From SIAJ01 sp963773845 (GTDB lineage: Bacteria > Planctomycetota > Planctomycetia > Gemmatales > Gemmataceae), in NCBI GenBank assembly GCA_963773845.1, contig CAVZCU010000004.1, forward strand, positions 186,001 to 250,000: a DNA stretch of 64,000 nucleotides, read 5' to 3'. Shown one piece after another: positions 55,316-64,000 of this stretch (positions are counted from its first letter, which is position 1; each line of letters begins with the position of its first letter). Made by a program: the position numbers and the translations under genes. The notes below the pieces were generated by a model. It was not told the DNA's origin, made no database searches, and saw nothing but the letters and a program-made list of their open reading frames with translations.

Positions 55316-57880
55316 TCAAGGCGAGATGCGGGCGAGCGCCGCTTTCGCTTCCCCCGTTTCGGGAGCGAGCGGCAGACCGTCCGCCAGTTTCGAAAGAATC
55401 GCCCGGGCGTCCTTGGTCCCGATTCGTTCCAGGATTTGCATGGCTCGCAGCCGTCGGAGAAGGTCCGGGCGGCTCGCGATGTCGGTCTTGTGGATCAGGA
55501 TCTGTTCGATCCGTTGCCTCGACTCGGAAGAGAGTCGGCCTTCCAGAGCTTTTTGGAGCGCCGGAACGGCCAGGTGGCCGAGCCGTAATAGCTCCTTGGT
55601 CGCCTTTTCACGAACGCGGAACGTATCGCTGTTCAGGTCGGCAATAAGTCCTCGCAGCTTGGCGGGGTCGGGAGCCGATTCGGGTCGAAGGCGCTTTGCC
55701 AAAAAAGGGACGACCGCGCTCGGCGAAAAGTCGGACAACTTCCAAACGGCGCTAAAAGCTCGCCCCGCGTCAGCGTTGCAAAGATCATCCCACACCGCAG
55801 TGAGTTGCTTGTCATGGGGACGTCCGCCGATCGCCGGGGCGGGGACAAAATCCCAGACCAAGCCAGTCCCGTTGGCAAGCGATGTGAAGAGGCGTTTGCC
55901 CGCGAGCGGCACCAAATCCGTGACCGTGATTTGAGAACTGCCTGTTCGTGTATCGGGGATCGGTCGCCGGGCCACTTCCTTGCCTGTCGACAAGTCCCAT
56001 GCGCGAAGCTGCCTGAGGCCCACAGTGAACAGCGTTCGGTTGTCGCTCGCGACGGCGAATTCGCCGCGAGCGACAACGTTCGCGACGAGCTTGGCCGTGG
56101 CGACTTCGTAAACGCCAATTGTCTCCGCATCCGTCTTGGGGGTTGAGCGCGTGGCCGCTACCAGTCGGCCATCTGGCGACATGGCCACGGTCATGCCCAA
56201 TCGTGTTCCTTTTAGTTGGGCACGCACGACGGCCGTGTCCAGGTCGATAAGTGCTACGCCAGTTTCGAGTCCCAAAGCGAGCGTTCGATCGTCGACTGAC
56301 CAAGCAAATTGCGGCCGCTCAAGACTCCAGACGTCGTCGAATGTGCGTTGGCGCAAGACCTTCCCTCTGTTCACGTCCCAGATCACTAATTGATTCTGAT
56401 CACCCAATGTGAACAGTCTTTGCCTATCCGCCGAAACGCGGACTACGAATTTGGTTGGCAACCGGAACTCGTCTGGCTCGATTCTCTCAATTTGTGAATA
56501 GCGTGTTGTCTTCCCGGTCGCGAGATTCCACTCCTGGAACGCGACAGGATCAGACCCTGCGGCGAGAGTTCGTCCGTCGGCCGAGAACGCTAAGTTACAG
56601 GTACGTCGGACTCCCGCAAAGAAGGTAGGCTTGCCGGCGCGATTGAGCGGCAAATGCGCGATGCATTTGCCGGACAATGTGTCCCAAACGCAGATGCTAC
56701 GGTCGGTTAACGATGCAGTTGCTAAACGAAGGCCGTCCGGGCTGACCGCCTTCGCTTGGTACTTATCGCTGAATTCTCCAGGGAGTTCGAAATGCGCTTT
56801 GCCTGTCGTAATGTCCCAGAAACGCACGTGCGTATTGGCCTCACTCCCGGCAAGCGTCTTGCTGTCAGGCGAAAACGCGAGGCACCACGGCCGCCCAAAG
56901 GGATTCAGGCCCGACTGCCGAACGGCTAGAGTGCGCAGCCACTTGCCTGTCGAAAGGTCGACAAGGCAGGTTCGGTCGTTCGCACCGCACGCGAGGATCT
57001 TGCCGTCCGGCGAGACCGCGAGTGAATTAAGCTCTTCGTTGGTGTCCGTGGGCCAGTGATTGAGTTCTTTCCCGGTCGCTATGTCGAATAAATAAATGCC
57101 CACGTCAGGTTCGCCTTTGACGCCGTCTCGTGCGCTGACGACCAATCGCTTACCGTCCGGTGTGAATGTGGAAGTTGTCGCTTCGCGTCCAAGTTGAAGC
57201 TTCTTCTTCCACGTCCCTGTGTCGAACACAGTAAGTCGTCGTGCAGAGCGGTTTCCGGCGACGAAGAGCTTTCCATCCGAAGAAAAGCAGCCGTGCTTCG
57301 TACGGTCTGGAATACCAAACGGGATAAAGTCCGGGCGCCCTACAGGCAGAACGATTTCCTCGGCGGCGTGCCAATCCCAGACGCTAATCTCGTAGTCGTT
57401 TTTGGCAACGAAGAGCAACTTGCCATCGGGTGAGAACCCAAGCTGATCCGCCTGGGACTGTTTGTCGGCGAGAATTGCAAGCACTGATCCAGTCGCTGTG
57501 TCGAAGACTCTGGTGTCATGCTTGCTGCACGCTGCTGCGAACTTACCATCGGCGGAAATTGTGAATAAATAGCCCGTCGTGATCTTCAGGGGGACCGCCT
57601 TGATTTGGCGACCAGATTTGAATTCCCAAGTGCGAACCACTCGATCATCGCCGACCGTTGCGATCGACTTGCCGTCGGGCAGCCACGCCAAATCAGACAG
57701 CCCCGCATGACGAAAGCGAATCGAGCCTAAGCGCGCGATCGCGCCGTCGGGTAGTGGGTCGCCGTACAGATCAACTTTCGGCGTGGAACGTAATGGGTCA
57801 GCGCCGGTCAGCGCCGAAGTAATGCCGCCACATGCGACAGCGGCCAACGTCAGTAGTTCGCGAATGCGGATTCCAGCCAT
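55316..57880 (-). CDS. Secreted WD40-repeat protein with C-terminal HEAT-like region
   Basis: 854 residues with an N-terminal signal (IRELLTLAAVACGGITSALTG). About twelve WD40-type blades fill residues ~50-690 (LAWLPDGKSIATVGDDRVVRTW, LGFSPDGKLLFVAKNDYEISVW, LAFSPDSKTLAGSEANTHVRFW, LAFSADGRTLAAGS, VAMSPDGRLVAA). The last ~130 residues (LRGLIADLNSDTFRVREKAT, LRRLRAMQILERIGTKDAR) are the helical repeat seen at the end of many planctomycete WD40 proteins. Probable scaffold; no enzyme motif is seen. Confidence 0.85.
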   Translation of the reverse strand: MAGIRIRELLTLAAVACGGITSALTGADPLRSTPKVDLYGDPLPDGAIARLGSIRFRHAGLSDLAWLPDGKSIATVGDDRVVRTWEFKSGRQIKAVPLKITTGYLFTISADGKFAAACSKHDTRVFDTATGSVLAILADKQSQADQLGFSPDGKLLFVAKNDYEISVWDWHAAEEIVLPVGRPDFIPFGIPDRTKHGCFSSDGKLFVAGNRSARRLTVFDTGTWKKKLQLGREATTSTFTPDGKRLVVSARDGVKGEPDVGIYLFDIATGKELNHWPTDTNEELNSLAVSPDGKILACGANDRTCLVDLSTGKWLRTLAVRQSGLNPFGRPWCLAFSPDSKTLAGSEANTHVRFWDITTGKAHFELPGEFSDKYQAKAVSPDGLRLATASLTDRSICVWDTLSGKCIAHLPLNRAGKPTFFAGVRRTCNLAFSADGRTLAAGSDPVAFQEWNLATGKTTRYSQIERIEPDEFRLPTKFVVRVSADRQRLFTLGDQNQLVIWDVNRGKVLRQRTFDDVWSLERPQFAWSVDDRTLALGLETGVALIDLDTAVVRAQLKGTRLGMTVAMSPDGRLVAATRSTPKTDAETIGVYEVATAKLVANVVARGEFAVASDNRTLFTVGLRQLRAWDLSTGKEVARRPIPDTRTGSSQITVTDLVPLAGKRLFTSLANGTGLVWDFVPAPAIGGRPHDKQLTAVWDDLCNADAGRAFSAVWKLSDFSPSAVVPFLAKRLRPESAPDPAKLRGLIADLNSDTFRVREKATKELLRLGHLAVPALQKALEGRLSSESRQRIEQILIHKTDIASRPDLLRRLRAMQILERIGTKDARAILSKLADGLPLAPETGEAKAALARISP

Positions 57881-57904
57881 ACCAGTCTCCGCGGCGAAGA
57901 GTTG

Positions 57905-58792
57905 TCATAGCAATCCATACGCCGCCAGCGTCTTTCGCACTTTCTCTCGTCCCGCATCGTCGAGCGGACACATGGGCAACCGCATTTCCCCCGTGCCGCG
58001 GCCGAGCATCGCCATGGCTGCCTTGAGGGGGATCGGGTTCGTTGCCACGCTTAGCATGTCGCGGCAGAGGGGGAATAGCTTGCGATGCCAGCGCTGGGCT
58101 TCGGTGATGTTGCCGGCGTCGAAGGCTTTCACGAGCGCTTTCATGTCGCGGGGCACAATGTTGCCGACCACGGAAATCACCCCCCGACCGCCGATGCTCA
58201 TCAGCGGCAGCGTTAGCGAGTCGTCACCGGAAAGGATCGTCACGTCGCAGAGCGCCGCCACCTGCGACGCTTGATCGAGCGAACCGGTCGCTTCCTTGAC
58301 GGCAACCAATTGCGGGCACTTTTCGGCAATGCGGGCAATCGTCTCGGGCAGGATGTTGGAACCCGTGCGGCCGGGGATGTTGTACAGCACCTGCGGAATA
58401 TCCACGGCCTCGGCGACAGCGGCGAAGTGGCGGAAATACCCTTCCTGGGTTGGCTTGTTGTAATAGGGGCCAACAACCAGAGCGCCGTCGGCGCCGGTAC
58501 GCTTGGCGAACTTAGTCAGGCGGATCGCTTCCTTCGTGGAATTGGAGCCGGTGCCCGGCATCACCTTGATGCGGCCACGTGACCGTTCGATGACGGCGGC
58601 GATTACGCGTTCGTGCTCCTCGTGATCGAGTGTCGGCGATTCGCCAGTCGTGCCGACGGGCGCCAGGCAATCGGTCCCCTGCTCGATGTGCCAATCGACG
58701 AGGTTCAGCAATTCGGCGAAGTCGATCTCGCCATTCTGGAACGGCGTCACCAGGGCAACGGTCAGACCGGCGAACTGCTCACCCCGCGTCAT
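57905..58792 (-). CDS. dapA: 4-hydroxy-tetrahydrodipicolinate synthase
   Basis: 295 residues from ATG 58792. (beta/alpha)8 aldolase family: LAPVGTTGESPTLDHEEH (substrate-binding TTGES), GADGALVVGPYYNKPTQEG, catalytic Tyr in VLYNIPGRTGSN and the Schiff-base Lys in LVAVKEATGSLDQ, and LSGDDSLTLPLMSIGGRGVISV. It condenses pyruvate with aspartate semialdehyde, the first committed step to diaminopimelate and lysine. Length and motifs are standard. Confidence 0.94.
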   Translation of the reverse strand: MTRGEQFAGLTVALVTPFQNGEIDFAELLNLVDWHIEQGTDCLAPVGTTGESPTLDHEEHERVIAAVIERSRGRIKVMPGTGSNSTKEAIRLTKFAKRTGADGALVVGPYYNKPTQEGYFRHFAAVAEAVDIPQVLYNIPGRTGSNILPETIARIAEKCPQLVAVKEATGSLDQASQVAALCDVTILSGDDSLTLPLMSIGGRGVISVVGNIVPRDMKALVKAFDAGNITEAQRWHRKLFPLCRDMLSVATNPIPLKAAMAMLGRGTGEMRLPMCPLDDAGREKVRKTLAAYGLL

Positions 58793-59336
58793 GACTGGAC
58801 TCTTTCCGGAGTAGGTATGATGGCGTTGAGGAGGTTTTAGCAATCGTGGTATAGGTGGACATACATCCCGCCTCAAGGTTCGCTTGGATTTCAATGGCGG
58901 CCAGTCCGCCCGATATGCCGCAGAATGCGGGGCTGTATCGGCAGTGTCCTGGTTCTCGTGACATAGGCCTCCCGGCCTGTGCGAACTCACAGGCCGGGAG
59001 GCCTATGCGACAAAAACAATTGCGGGAACTTCGTCGCGACGGTATTCGTCCAACGAGTCAATTGCTTGGTACGGTCGAAACGGGGGTGAAGTCGCGCATC
59101 CATCTTCGAGGTGAATTTGCGTTCATTTCCGAGAAGGCAATGCGACGAGAAGAGGACCATGCCAAGTATTGCGGCAATGCAAGGAAATTGGCGAACAAAT
59201 CGGAAAAATCCTCTACTTGCTTGCCCCGGAATGTTGCATACTTTACCCAAACTTGCGGGATCACGGGTCTTTCGCTCTCACGACGTACACTCTCGCCGCC
59301 CTTGTCAGCCAAGTCGCCTCCTTCTTGAGTGCAATT
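58793..59336. other. Intergenic stretch holding a perfect hairpin
   Basis: 544 bases between divergent dapA and the ExbB-like gene. Apart from the hairpin at 58962-59007 no gene or RNA can be supported. Frames that run through it show no protein character. It presumably carries the promoters of both units. Confidence 0.5.
58962..59007. repeat. Perfect 20-base-arm hairpin
   Basis: Arms CATAGGCCTCCCGGCCTGTG (58962-58981) and its exact complement (58988-59007) enclose a 6-base loop (CGAACT). No T-run follows on either side and the flanking genes diverge, so it is not a terminator. A REP-like mobile palindrome is the best guess. Confidence 0.85.
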
Positions 59337-60185
59337 ATGCCGTCCAAGTTGTCTGTTCGCCGCTGGGTACCCGTCTTTCTTGCCCTGTCCGCATTCGCCT
59401 ATGTCCTGATGTTCGCCGATCCGGCGTTGGCGCAGGAGACCGGGGGGGAACCGACGGCGCCGCCGCAAAAGAGCCTGTTTGTCCACATCATCGAATCCGC
59501 GGGCTGGGTGTTCGCATTTGCATTGGGCATTCCGTCGATCGCCCTGGTCGCTCTTTGCGTCCTGTTGGCGCTCGACCTGCGAATGAGCGTCGCCATCCCA
59601 CCCGGGTTCGTCGATGAGTTCATCGATACGGTCAACAAGCGCCGTTTCAAGGAAGCGTTTGAAATGGCTCGCAACGACACGTCGTTCTTGGGGCGAGTGC
59701 TGACGGCGGGAATGAGCCGGCTGCAATACGGTCTCGAGGACGCTCGCGACGCGGCGATGAACATGCTCGAGAGCATTCGCGCCAGCAAGGAGCAACTCAA
59801 CAACTACACGGCGGTCATCGGCTCGCTGGGGCCACTCATCGGTCTGGTCGGCACCGTGCTTGGCATGATTCAATCGTTCATGGCGTTGGGCGCGGGCTCG
59901 GCCCCAAATCCGGCGCATTTGTCGCAGGGCATTGCGAAGGCTCTGTCGATCACGTTCATCGGAATCGCGATCGCCGTGCCGGCCATCTTCTTCAATGCGT
60001 TCTTCCGGAATCGGATCGTGAAGGTGTCCATGGACACGGGCCACATCGCGGATGATCTTTTGACGCAGATGTACCACAACTCGAAGAAGGCAGGCGGTCC
60101 GCCGCCGGCCACAACGATGGCATCGGCAACACCGCCCCCGCCGCCTCCGGGCCGCGGCAACGTGGCAACTCCGCCGCCGAATTAG
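59337..60185 (+). CDS. MotA/TolQ/ExbB proton-channel family protein
   Basis: 282 residues from ATG 59337; a signal-like first helix (WVPVFLALSAFAYVLMFADPALA) precedes the family core. TM1 is WVFAFALGIPSIALVALCVLL. The two C-terminal helices carry the channel signature: YTAVIGSLGPLIGLVGTVLGM and ALSITFIGIAIAVPAIFFNAF. A Pro-rich tail ends the protein (PPPPPPGRGNVATPPPN). It forms a proton channel with the two ExbD proteins encoded next and should energise the TonB-like protein at 62476. Confidence 0.9.
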   Translation: MPSKLSVRRWVPVFLALSAFAYVLMFADPALAQETGGEPTAPPQKSLFVHIIESAGWVFAFALGIPSIALVALCVLLALDLRMSVAIPPGFVDEFIDTVNKRRFKEAFEMARNDTSFLGRVLTAGMSRLQYGLEDARDAAMNMLESIRASKEQLNNYTAVIGSLGPLIGLVGTVLGMIQSFMALGAGSAPNPAHLSQGIAKALSITFIGIAIAVPAIFFNAFFRNRIVKVSMDTGHIADDLLTQMYHNSKKAGGPPPATTMASATPPPPPPGRGNVATPPPN

Positions 60186-60292
60186 ATCACGGCGAGCCAA
60201 TCGCCATCGCACCGAAAGCGACGCGTCCGCCATTCCGGGAACAGTTCGTTGGTTGAGCCCGTAGAAGAGATGAGGGGTTCGAGGTTCATGTC

Positions 60293-60757
60293 ATGAGTCA
60301 TGGTTCCAGTGCGGGCGGTGGACACGGGCAGCAAAGCTCGGAGCCGAATCTGACTCCGTTGCTCGACTTGGTCCTGCAGATGGTCATGTTCTTCATGCTC
60401 GTCGCCAACTTCGTAATGGACGAATTGAGCGACAAGATCAAGCTGCCCATCGCGACGCAGGCCAAGCCATTGACCGCCCGGGACGTCAATTTCATGTATC
60501 TGAACGTCGACAAGAATGGACGGGTGCTGGTGCCGATTGGCGAGCCGAAAACGTCGCAAGACGAGATCAAGTTCTACCTGGAGCAAGCAGCCAAGAACCA
60601 CACTTTGGGCGCGGCGAAGGCGAAAGAAGAAGTGACGGTGATTATCCGAGCCGATCGGGACGCCCGGTTCATGCATATTCACCGAACGATGATGGCCATC
60701 AAGGCGGCCGGGTTCAAGAAACTGCAACTTCGCGCCCAGGTGGCGGAGCAGCCGTAA
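60293..60757 (+). CDS. ExbD/TolR family protein 1
   Basis: 154 residues; GAGG precedes the ATG. N-terminal cytoplasmic stretch (MSHGSSAGGGHGQQSSEPN), then the ExbD signature NLTPLLDLVLQMVMFFMLV with the essential membrane Asp in PLLD, and a periplasmic domain ending VTVIIRADRDARFMHIHRTM, as in ExbD/TolR. It follows the ExbB-like gene in the same operon. Confidence 0.9.
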   Translation: MSHGSSAGGGHGQQSSEPNLTPLLDLVLQMVMFFMLVANFVMDELSDKIKLPIATQAKPLTARDVNFMYLNVDKNGRVLVPIGEPKTSQDEIKFYLEQAAKNHTLGAAKAKEEVTVIIRADRDARFMHIHRTMMAIKAAGFKKLQLRAQVAEQP

Positions 60758-60807
60758 CGGACAATCGATGTTTAAAAGATCCATCGCAAAATGGTGAGGT
60801 GACTGTC

Positions 60808-61299
60808 GTGGCACGCAAGAGAAGAGAAGAATCGCCACTTGAAATTGCGGTGCCGATTACGCCGATGCTGGACATGTCGTTCCAGCTCCTGAGCTTTTTC
60901 ATTCTCACCTACCATCCGATGCCGACCGAGGGGCAGCTTGCCATCAACCTGCCCAAGGTGGATGCGACCGAGTCGCCGCCCCCTTTGGAACCGTTGCCTC
61001 CGGAACCACAGAAGGACGAATACACAATTACCGTTTACGCGGGTTCGAGCGGCGACGTGGCGTTGCTCGGACTGAAAGGACCGACCGTCAATTCGGAGAA
61101 CATCAAGACGTTTTCGGATCTGCTCGGGCAATTGCAGGCGATCCCCAAGCCCGCCGGCCGCGGCGCCGAAGGGGTATCGATCACGATCGAGGCGTCGAAT
61201 GATTTGAGTTATGCCCGCTTGATTGAGATCATGGACCTCTGCAAAAAGGCCGGCTACGAATCTGTCAATCTAATGCCCATGCGAAAAAGTCAGGGATAG
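60808..61299 (+). CDS. ExbD/TolR family protein 2
   Basis: About 163 residues from GTG 60808, preferred over GTG 60799 because TGGTGAGG lies eight bases upstream. Signature IAVPITPMLDMSFQLLSFFIL with the membrane Asp, a Pro-rich linker (PPPLEPLPPEPQ), then the periplasmic fold ending SITIEASNDLSYARLIEIMD. It differs enough from ExbD 1 to suggest a heteromeric stator. Confidence 0.88.
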   Translation: MARKRREESPLEIAVPITPMLDMSFQLLSFFILTYHPMPTEGQLAINLPKVDATESPPPLEPLPPEPQKDEYTITVYAGSSGDVALLGLKGPTVNSENIKTFSDLLGQLQAIPKPAGRGAEGVSITIEASNDLSYARLIEIMDLCKKAGYESVNLMPMRKSQG

Positions 61300-61495
61300 G
61301 ATGGAGAGTGATAAACGGGGGGGCGCTCTAATATCCGCGGAACGAAGGGGCCAGGGCGAGGTGCAAATCGGCCGGCAGCTGTGACTCTGAGTGCAAATAA
61401 GTTCTCGCTCCGGTGAAATCAGAGGGCAGTTTTTGTCCACTACCGGGAACTTTCTAGCTTGGGCGCACGTCCCAACGGTATACTTTGATTGAGAG

Positions 61496-62464
61496 ATGCA
61501 ATCGCATTCCATCCAATCTTGTTGCTCAATCAAAACGCGGGCGATTGCCGCCGTTTCCGGCCTTCTTGTTTGTTTGGCTCTGTCCGCTGCCTGTGCCGAT
61601 GAACCCGGTCAAACGCCCCGACCAAAAGATGTGCCCCCTCCCATAGTGCCGGAGGAGGAACTGGTCAAGCTCGATAAGAAGTTCCCCGATTTTGCGTTTG
61701 TCGAAGACGATGCCCCATTCATCTATCGGGGAAACAAGATCACGAACGTCCCTCGGCTCAATGCCGGTTATCGAGAGCAAAAGGCATATGAGTACGTCCT
61801 CGATTTTGCCAAACGTCAGCCCATCGAACGGATGAGGAAGTATTCGATCAAACAGACGCCGGTCGAAAACCTGTACCGGCAGATTCGCCAGGACTATTTG
61901 CGCGAGTTATTGCACTTTGAAGGCAAGGTGGCGCTCGTCCAGGCGATGAAACCGCCCTCCGAAGAGTTGAAGGACCTGGCGGAAATTGACAAGCTCTATG
62001 AAGTGTGGGTTTGGCCGAAAGGATCGAGCAAGCTATTTTGCGTGGTCGTCTCGGAGTTGCCCGAGGGTTTGCGATTAGGCGAAGATCAGAACCAATGGGT
62101 TTCGTTCGATGCCTACTACTTCAAGCTTTGGCACTACGAAAGTCGGCATAAGAAGGGCGACCCGGACGATCCGGAAAAACGGCAATGGGAACGAGCACCG
62201 TTGTTCCTCGGCAAGACGGTGGAATTGATTCCGGATCAGGAACCAGCGCCGCCGACCTACAGCACGGCGACGCTAATTGGTCTGATCACCGGGATCGGGA
62301 CGATTTGTGTTGTGGCCGTTTTGATCGCGATCTGGTTCCGCAAGGGCGATCGGCATGTCCGGTCGGAAGCTCGACAGCGAATCGAAGACCAGGCTACGTT
62401 CGATGAGATTCCGGACCTTGCTGGTCCGGCGAACCGATTAACGGATCAATCCTTTCCCCAGTGA
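61496..62464 (+). CDS. Secreted single-pass membrane protein of unknown function in the Exb cluster
   Basis: 322 residues: signal peptide (IAAVSGLLVCLALSAACA), a ~230-residue external domain (KKFPDFAFVEDDAPFIYRGN, YEVWVWPKGSSKLFCVVVSE, WVSFDAYYFKLWHYESRHKK), a C-terminal transmembrane helix (ATLIGLITGIGTICVVAVLIAIWF) and a short basic cytoplasmic tail. No family is recognised. The next gene starts with a 4-base overlap (or 11 bases on), so it belongs to the ExbB/ExbD operon and may be part of the complex. Confidence 0.7.
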   Translation: MQSHSIQSCCSIKTRAIAAVSGLLVCLALSAACADEPGQTPRPKDVPPPIVPEEELVKLDKKFPDFAFVEDDAPFIYRGNKITNVPRLNAGYREQKAYEYVLDFAKRQPIERMRKYSIKQTPVENLYRQIRQDYLRELLHFEGKVALVQAMKPPSEELKDLAEIDKLYEVWVWPKGSSKLFCVVVSELPEGLRLGEDQNQWVSFDAYYFKLWHYESRHKKGDPDDPEKRQWERAPLFLGKTVELIPDQEPAPPTYSTATLIGLITGIGTICVVAVLIAIWFRKGDRHVRSEARQRIEDQATFDEIPDLAGPANRLTDQSFPQ

Positions 62465-62475
62465 GGGAGTTCACC

Positions 62476-64000
62476 GTGGCAGCCAAAGACGAAGTGCTCG
62501 AAAACAACAAGCCCGCGAAGGGTGCTCCGGTCATTCGCCAGGTCGAGGTTGCCGAGGAGGACGTGGCCGCACGCGTCTTGAACCGGTTCATTCCCGCGCT
62601 GGTGATTAGCGGCGCGATTCACGTGGTCGTGATCGGCTCTCTGGTGATCTTTTTCGCCGGTCCGCCCGTGGTGGCAGCGAATACGAATGACTTGACCACG
62701 ACCCAAGTGGACGAGCCGAAGGACGACGAGAAAAACCTGACCAACGAAGAGGTCGGGTTTGATCCCGATTTGGCCGCGGCCACGGATGCTCAGCGCGAAG
62801 AGAACGTCAACGTCGATGCACCCGCGACGGAGGAGGCGGTTGGCCTGCCCGATCAACCCAATGACACTGCACCGCAGACCGCCATTGCAGGTCTGACCCA
62901 GGACCTCGGCGCCGGTTCGCCCTCGGATTTGAGCCCAACCGGTCTAATTGCCCCTGGTGTCGGCGGGGGTGGTGCAGCATTCACAACCCCCGGCATGGTG
63001 GGTCGTAGCGGCGCAACCCGGGATAAGTTGCTCAAGTCGGGCGGCGGCAACACGGAGTCCGAAGCCGCCGTCGCTCGTGGGCTCGCCTGGCTGGCCCGCA
63101 AGCAACTCAAGGACGGCTCATGGGAATTCGATGGCGTCAGCAAGGATAAGATTGCCGCGACCGGCATGGCTCTTCTGCCCTTCCTCGCCGCCGGCGAGAC
63201 GCACAAGTACGGCACCAAATACAAGGAAACCGTCCGCCGCGGACTCGCCTGGCTCACCGGCAAGATGGGCTCCGGCGGGTCATTCGTCGGCACCGTTAGC
63301 AATTATTCGCACGCCATCGCCACGGTCGCCCTCTGCGAAGCGGCCGGCATGACCAAGGATCCCGCCATCAAAGCCAAGGCCACCATGGCGGTCGGCTACA
63401 CCGTCGCCGCCCAAGGCCGCAATGGATGCTGGGGCTACACTGGCCCGGCCCCGAGCGAAGGCGACACCTCGATCGTCGGTTGGCAGATTCAAGCATTGGC
63501 GTCGGCGCAAGCTGGCGGAGATCAAGTTCGATGCCGACAAGGTCTACAAGAACGCGAACCAGTTCCTGGAAAGCGTCTCATCGGATTCGGGCTCGAAGTA
63601 TGGCTATCGGGCCAAGGGGGGAACGCCGACGCTTTCGGCAGTCGGTCTCTTGAGCCGGTACTACATGAAGGAAATGAGTCCGCGGCATCCGGCGTTTGCT
63701 CGAGGGGTGGACTATCTCAAGCAAGCGCAGCCGCCGCAGAAGAACAACTTCGACATGTACTACTACTATTACGCGACGCAGGTGGTGCATTTCTTCGAAG
63801 GTCCCGAATGGCACAAGTTCTGGAATCCCAAGAATGCGCGACATGCTCATCGATCTTCAGAACAAAGGCGGAGATGAGAATAAGCGCGGCAGTTGGCCGC
63901 GCGATCAAGGACACATTGGTTCACAATGCGGCAAACTGGGGACGACCTGCCTGGCGTTGCTGACGTTGGAGGTTTACTATCGCCACCTGCCGCTCTACAA
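62476..64000 (+). CDS. TonB-like membrane anchor fused to a prenyltransferase/squalene-oxidase-type toroid (partial, frameshifted)
   Basis: Start GTG 62476, preferred because GAGGGAG lies seven bases upstream (GTG 62461 is possible). Topology: ~38 cytoplasmic residues, one helix RFIPALVISGAIHVVVIGSL with S-x3-H (Ser45, His49) as in the TonB anchor, then an acidic linker (~residues 65-190). A repeat domain like terpenoid cyclase toroids follows (VARGLAWLARKQLKDGSWEF, RRGLAWLTGKMGSGGSF, GRNGCWGYTGPAPSEGDTS). Frame breaks occur near 63508 and 63830; the protein resumes as KLAEIKFDADKVYKNANQFL and then MRDMLIDLQNKGGDENKRGS. It runs off the window end. Confidence 0.82.

Overview
The window looks like a chromosomal stretch from a planctomycete, most likely of the Gemmata group. 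No marker gene here fixes the genus, so this rests on gene content. The evidence is the GC-rich composition, paired DUF1501 and DUF1549/DUF1553 genes, several secreted PQQ-type propeller proteins, a PF07638-type ECF sigma factor, an MJ0042-type zinc finger protein, a pseudopilin-like protein with an H-X9-DG-like motif, a WD40 protein, and RTX-like proteins with an LExLxxR N-terminal motif.

Layout. 1-3.9 kb: end of an RTX-like secreted protein, a secreted FAD oxidoreductase and birA. 3.9-12.5 kb: two small genes, three secreted PQQ-type propellers around an AMP-binding ligase, and a CAP-domain protein. 12.5-18.2 kb is the accessory region: a truncated globin fused to ankyrin repeats, a RepA-like ATPase with a coupled small gene, a zinc-finger membrane protein, a convergent putative nuclease/DNA methyltransferase pair and a KGG-type basic protein. 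18.3-22.7 kb: DUF1501 plus DUF1549/1553 and a secreted unknown. 23-28.1 kb: tRNA-Ser(GGA), an M24 peptidase, ubiE/menG, hemE, znuA and znuC. 28.2-34.5 kb: ECF sigma with a membrane partner, a sialidase-SGNH fusion, a CPBP protease, and gmd-rmd for GDP-D-rhamnose. 34.5-41.9 kb: an outer-membrane barrel, a porin, an ECF sigma, a short RTX protein and a heavily frameshifted DUF1549/1553 gene. 42-49.4 kb: a beta-carbonic-anhydrase-like protein, otsA-otsB, and a hybrid histidine kinase with an NtrC-type regulator. 49.4-58.8 kb: a DsbD-alpha-like protein, a thioredoxin-NHL protein, an osmoprotectant ABC pair with a fused binding protein/permease, HEAT-like and WD40 proteins, and dapA. 59.3-64 kb: an ExbB-ExbD-ExbD cluster ending in a TonB-like membrane anchor fused to an alpha/alpha toroid domain, cut by the window end.

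Two overall points. First, at least ten genes carry apparent single-base frameshifts, including hemE, and one gene (39.3-41.9 kb) carries about a dozen. In each case the protein resumes intact in another frame, so sequence error is the leading explanation. Second, several long perfect palindromes occur between genes, and one of them lies in frame inside the signal-peptide region of a transporter gene. The most novel candidate system is the ExbB/ExbD/toroid cluster at the right end. Next come the globin-ankyrin fusion, the sialidase-SGNH fusion and the convergent nuclease/methyltransferase pair.
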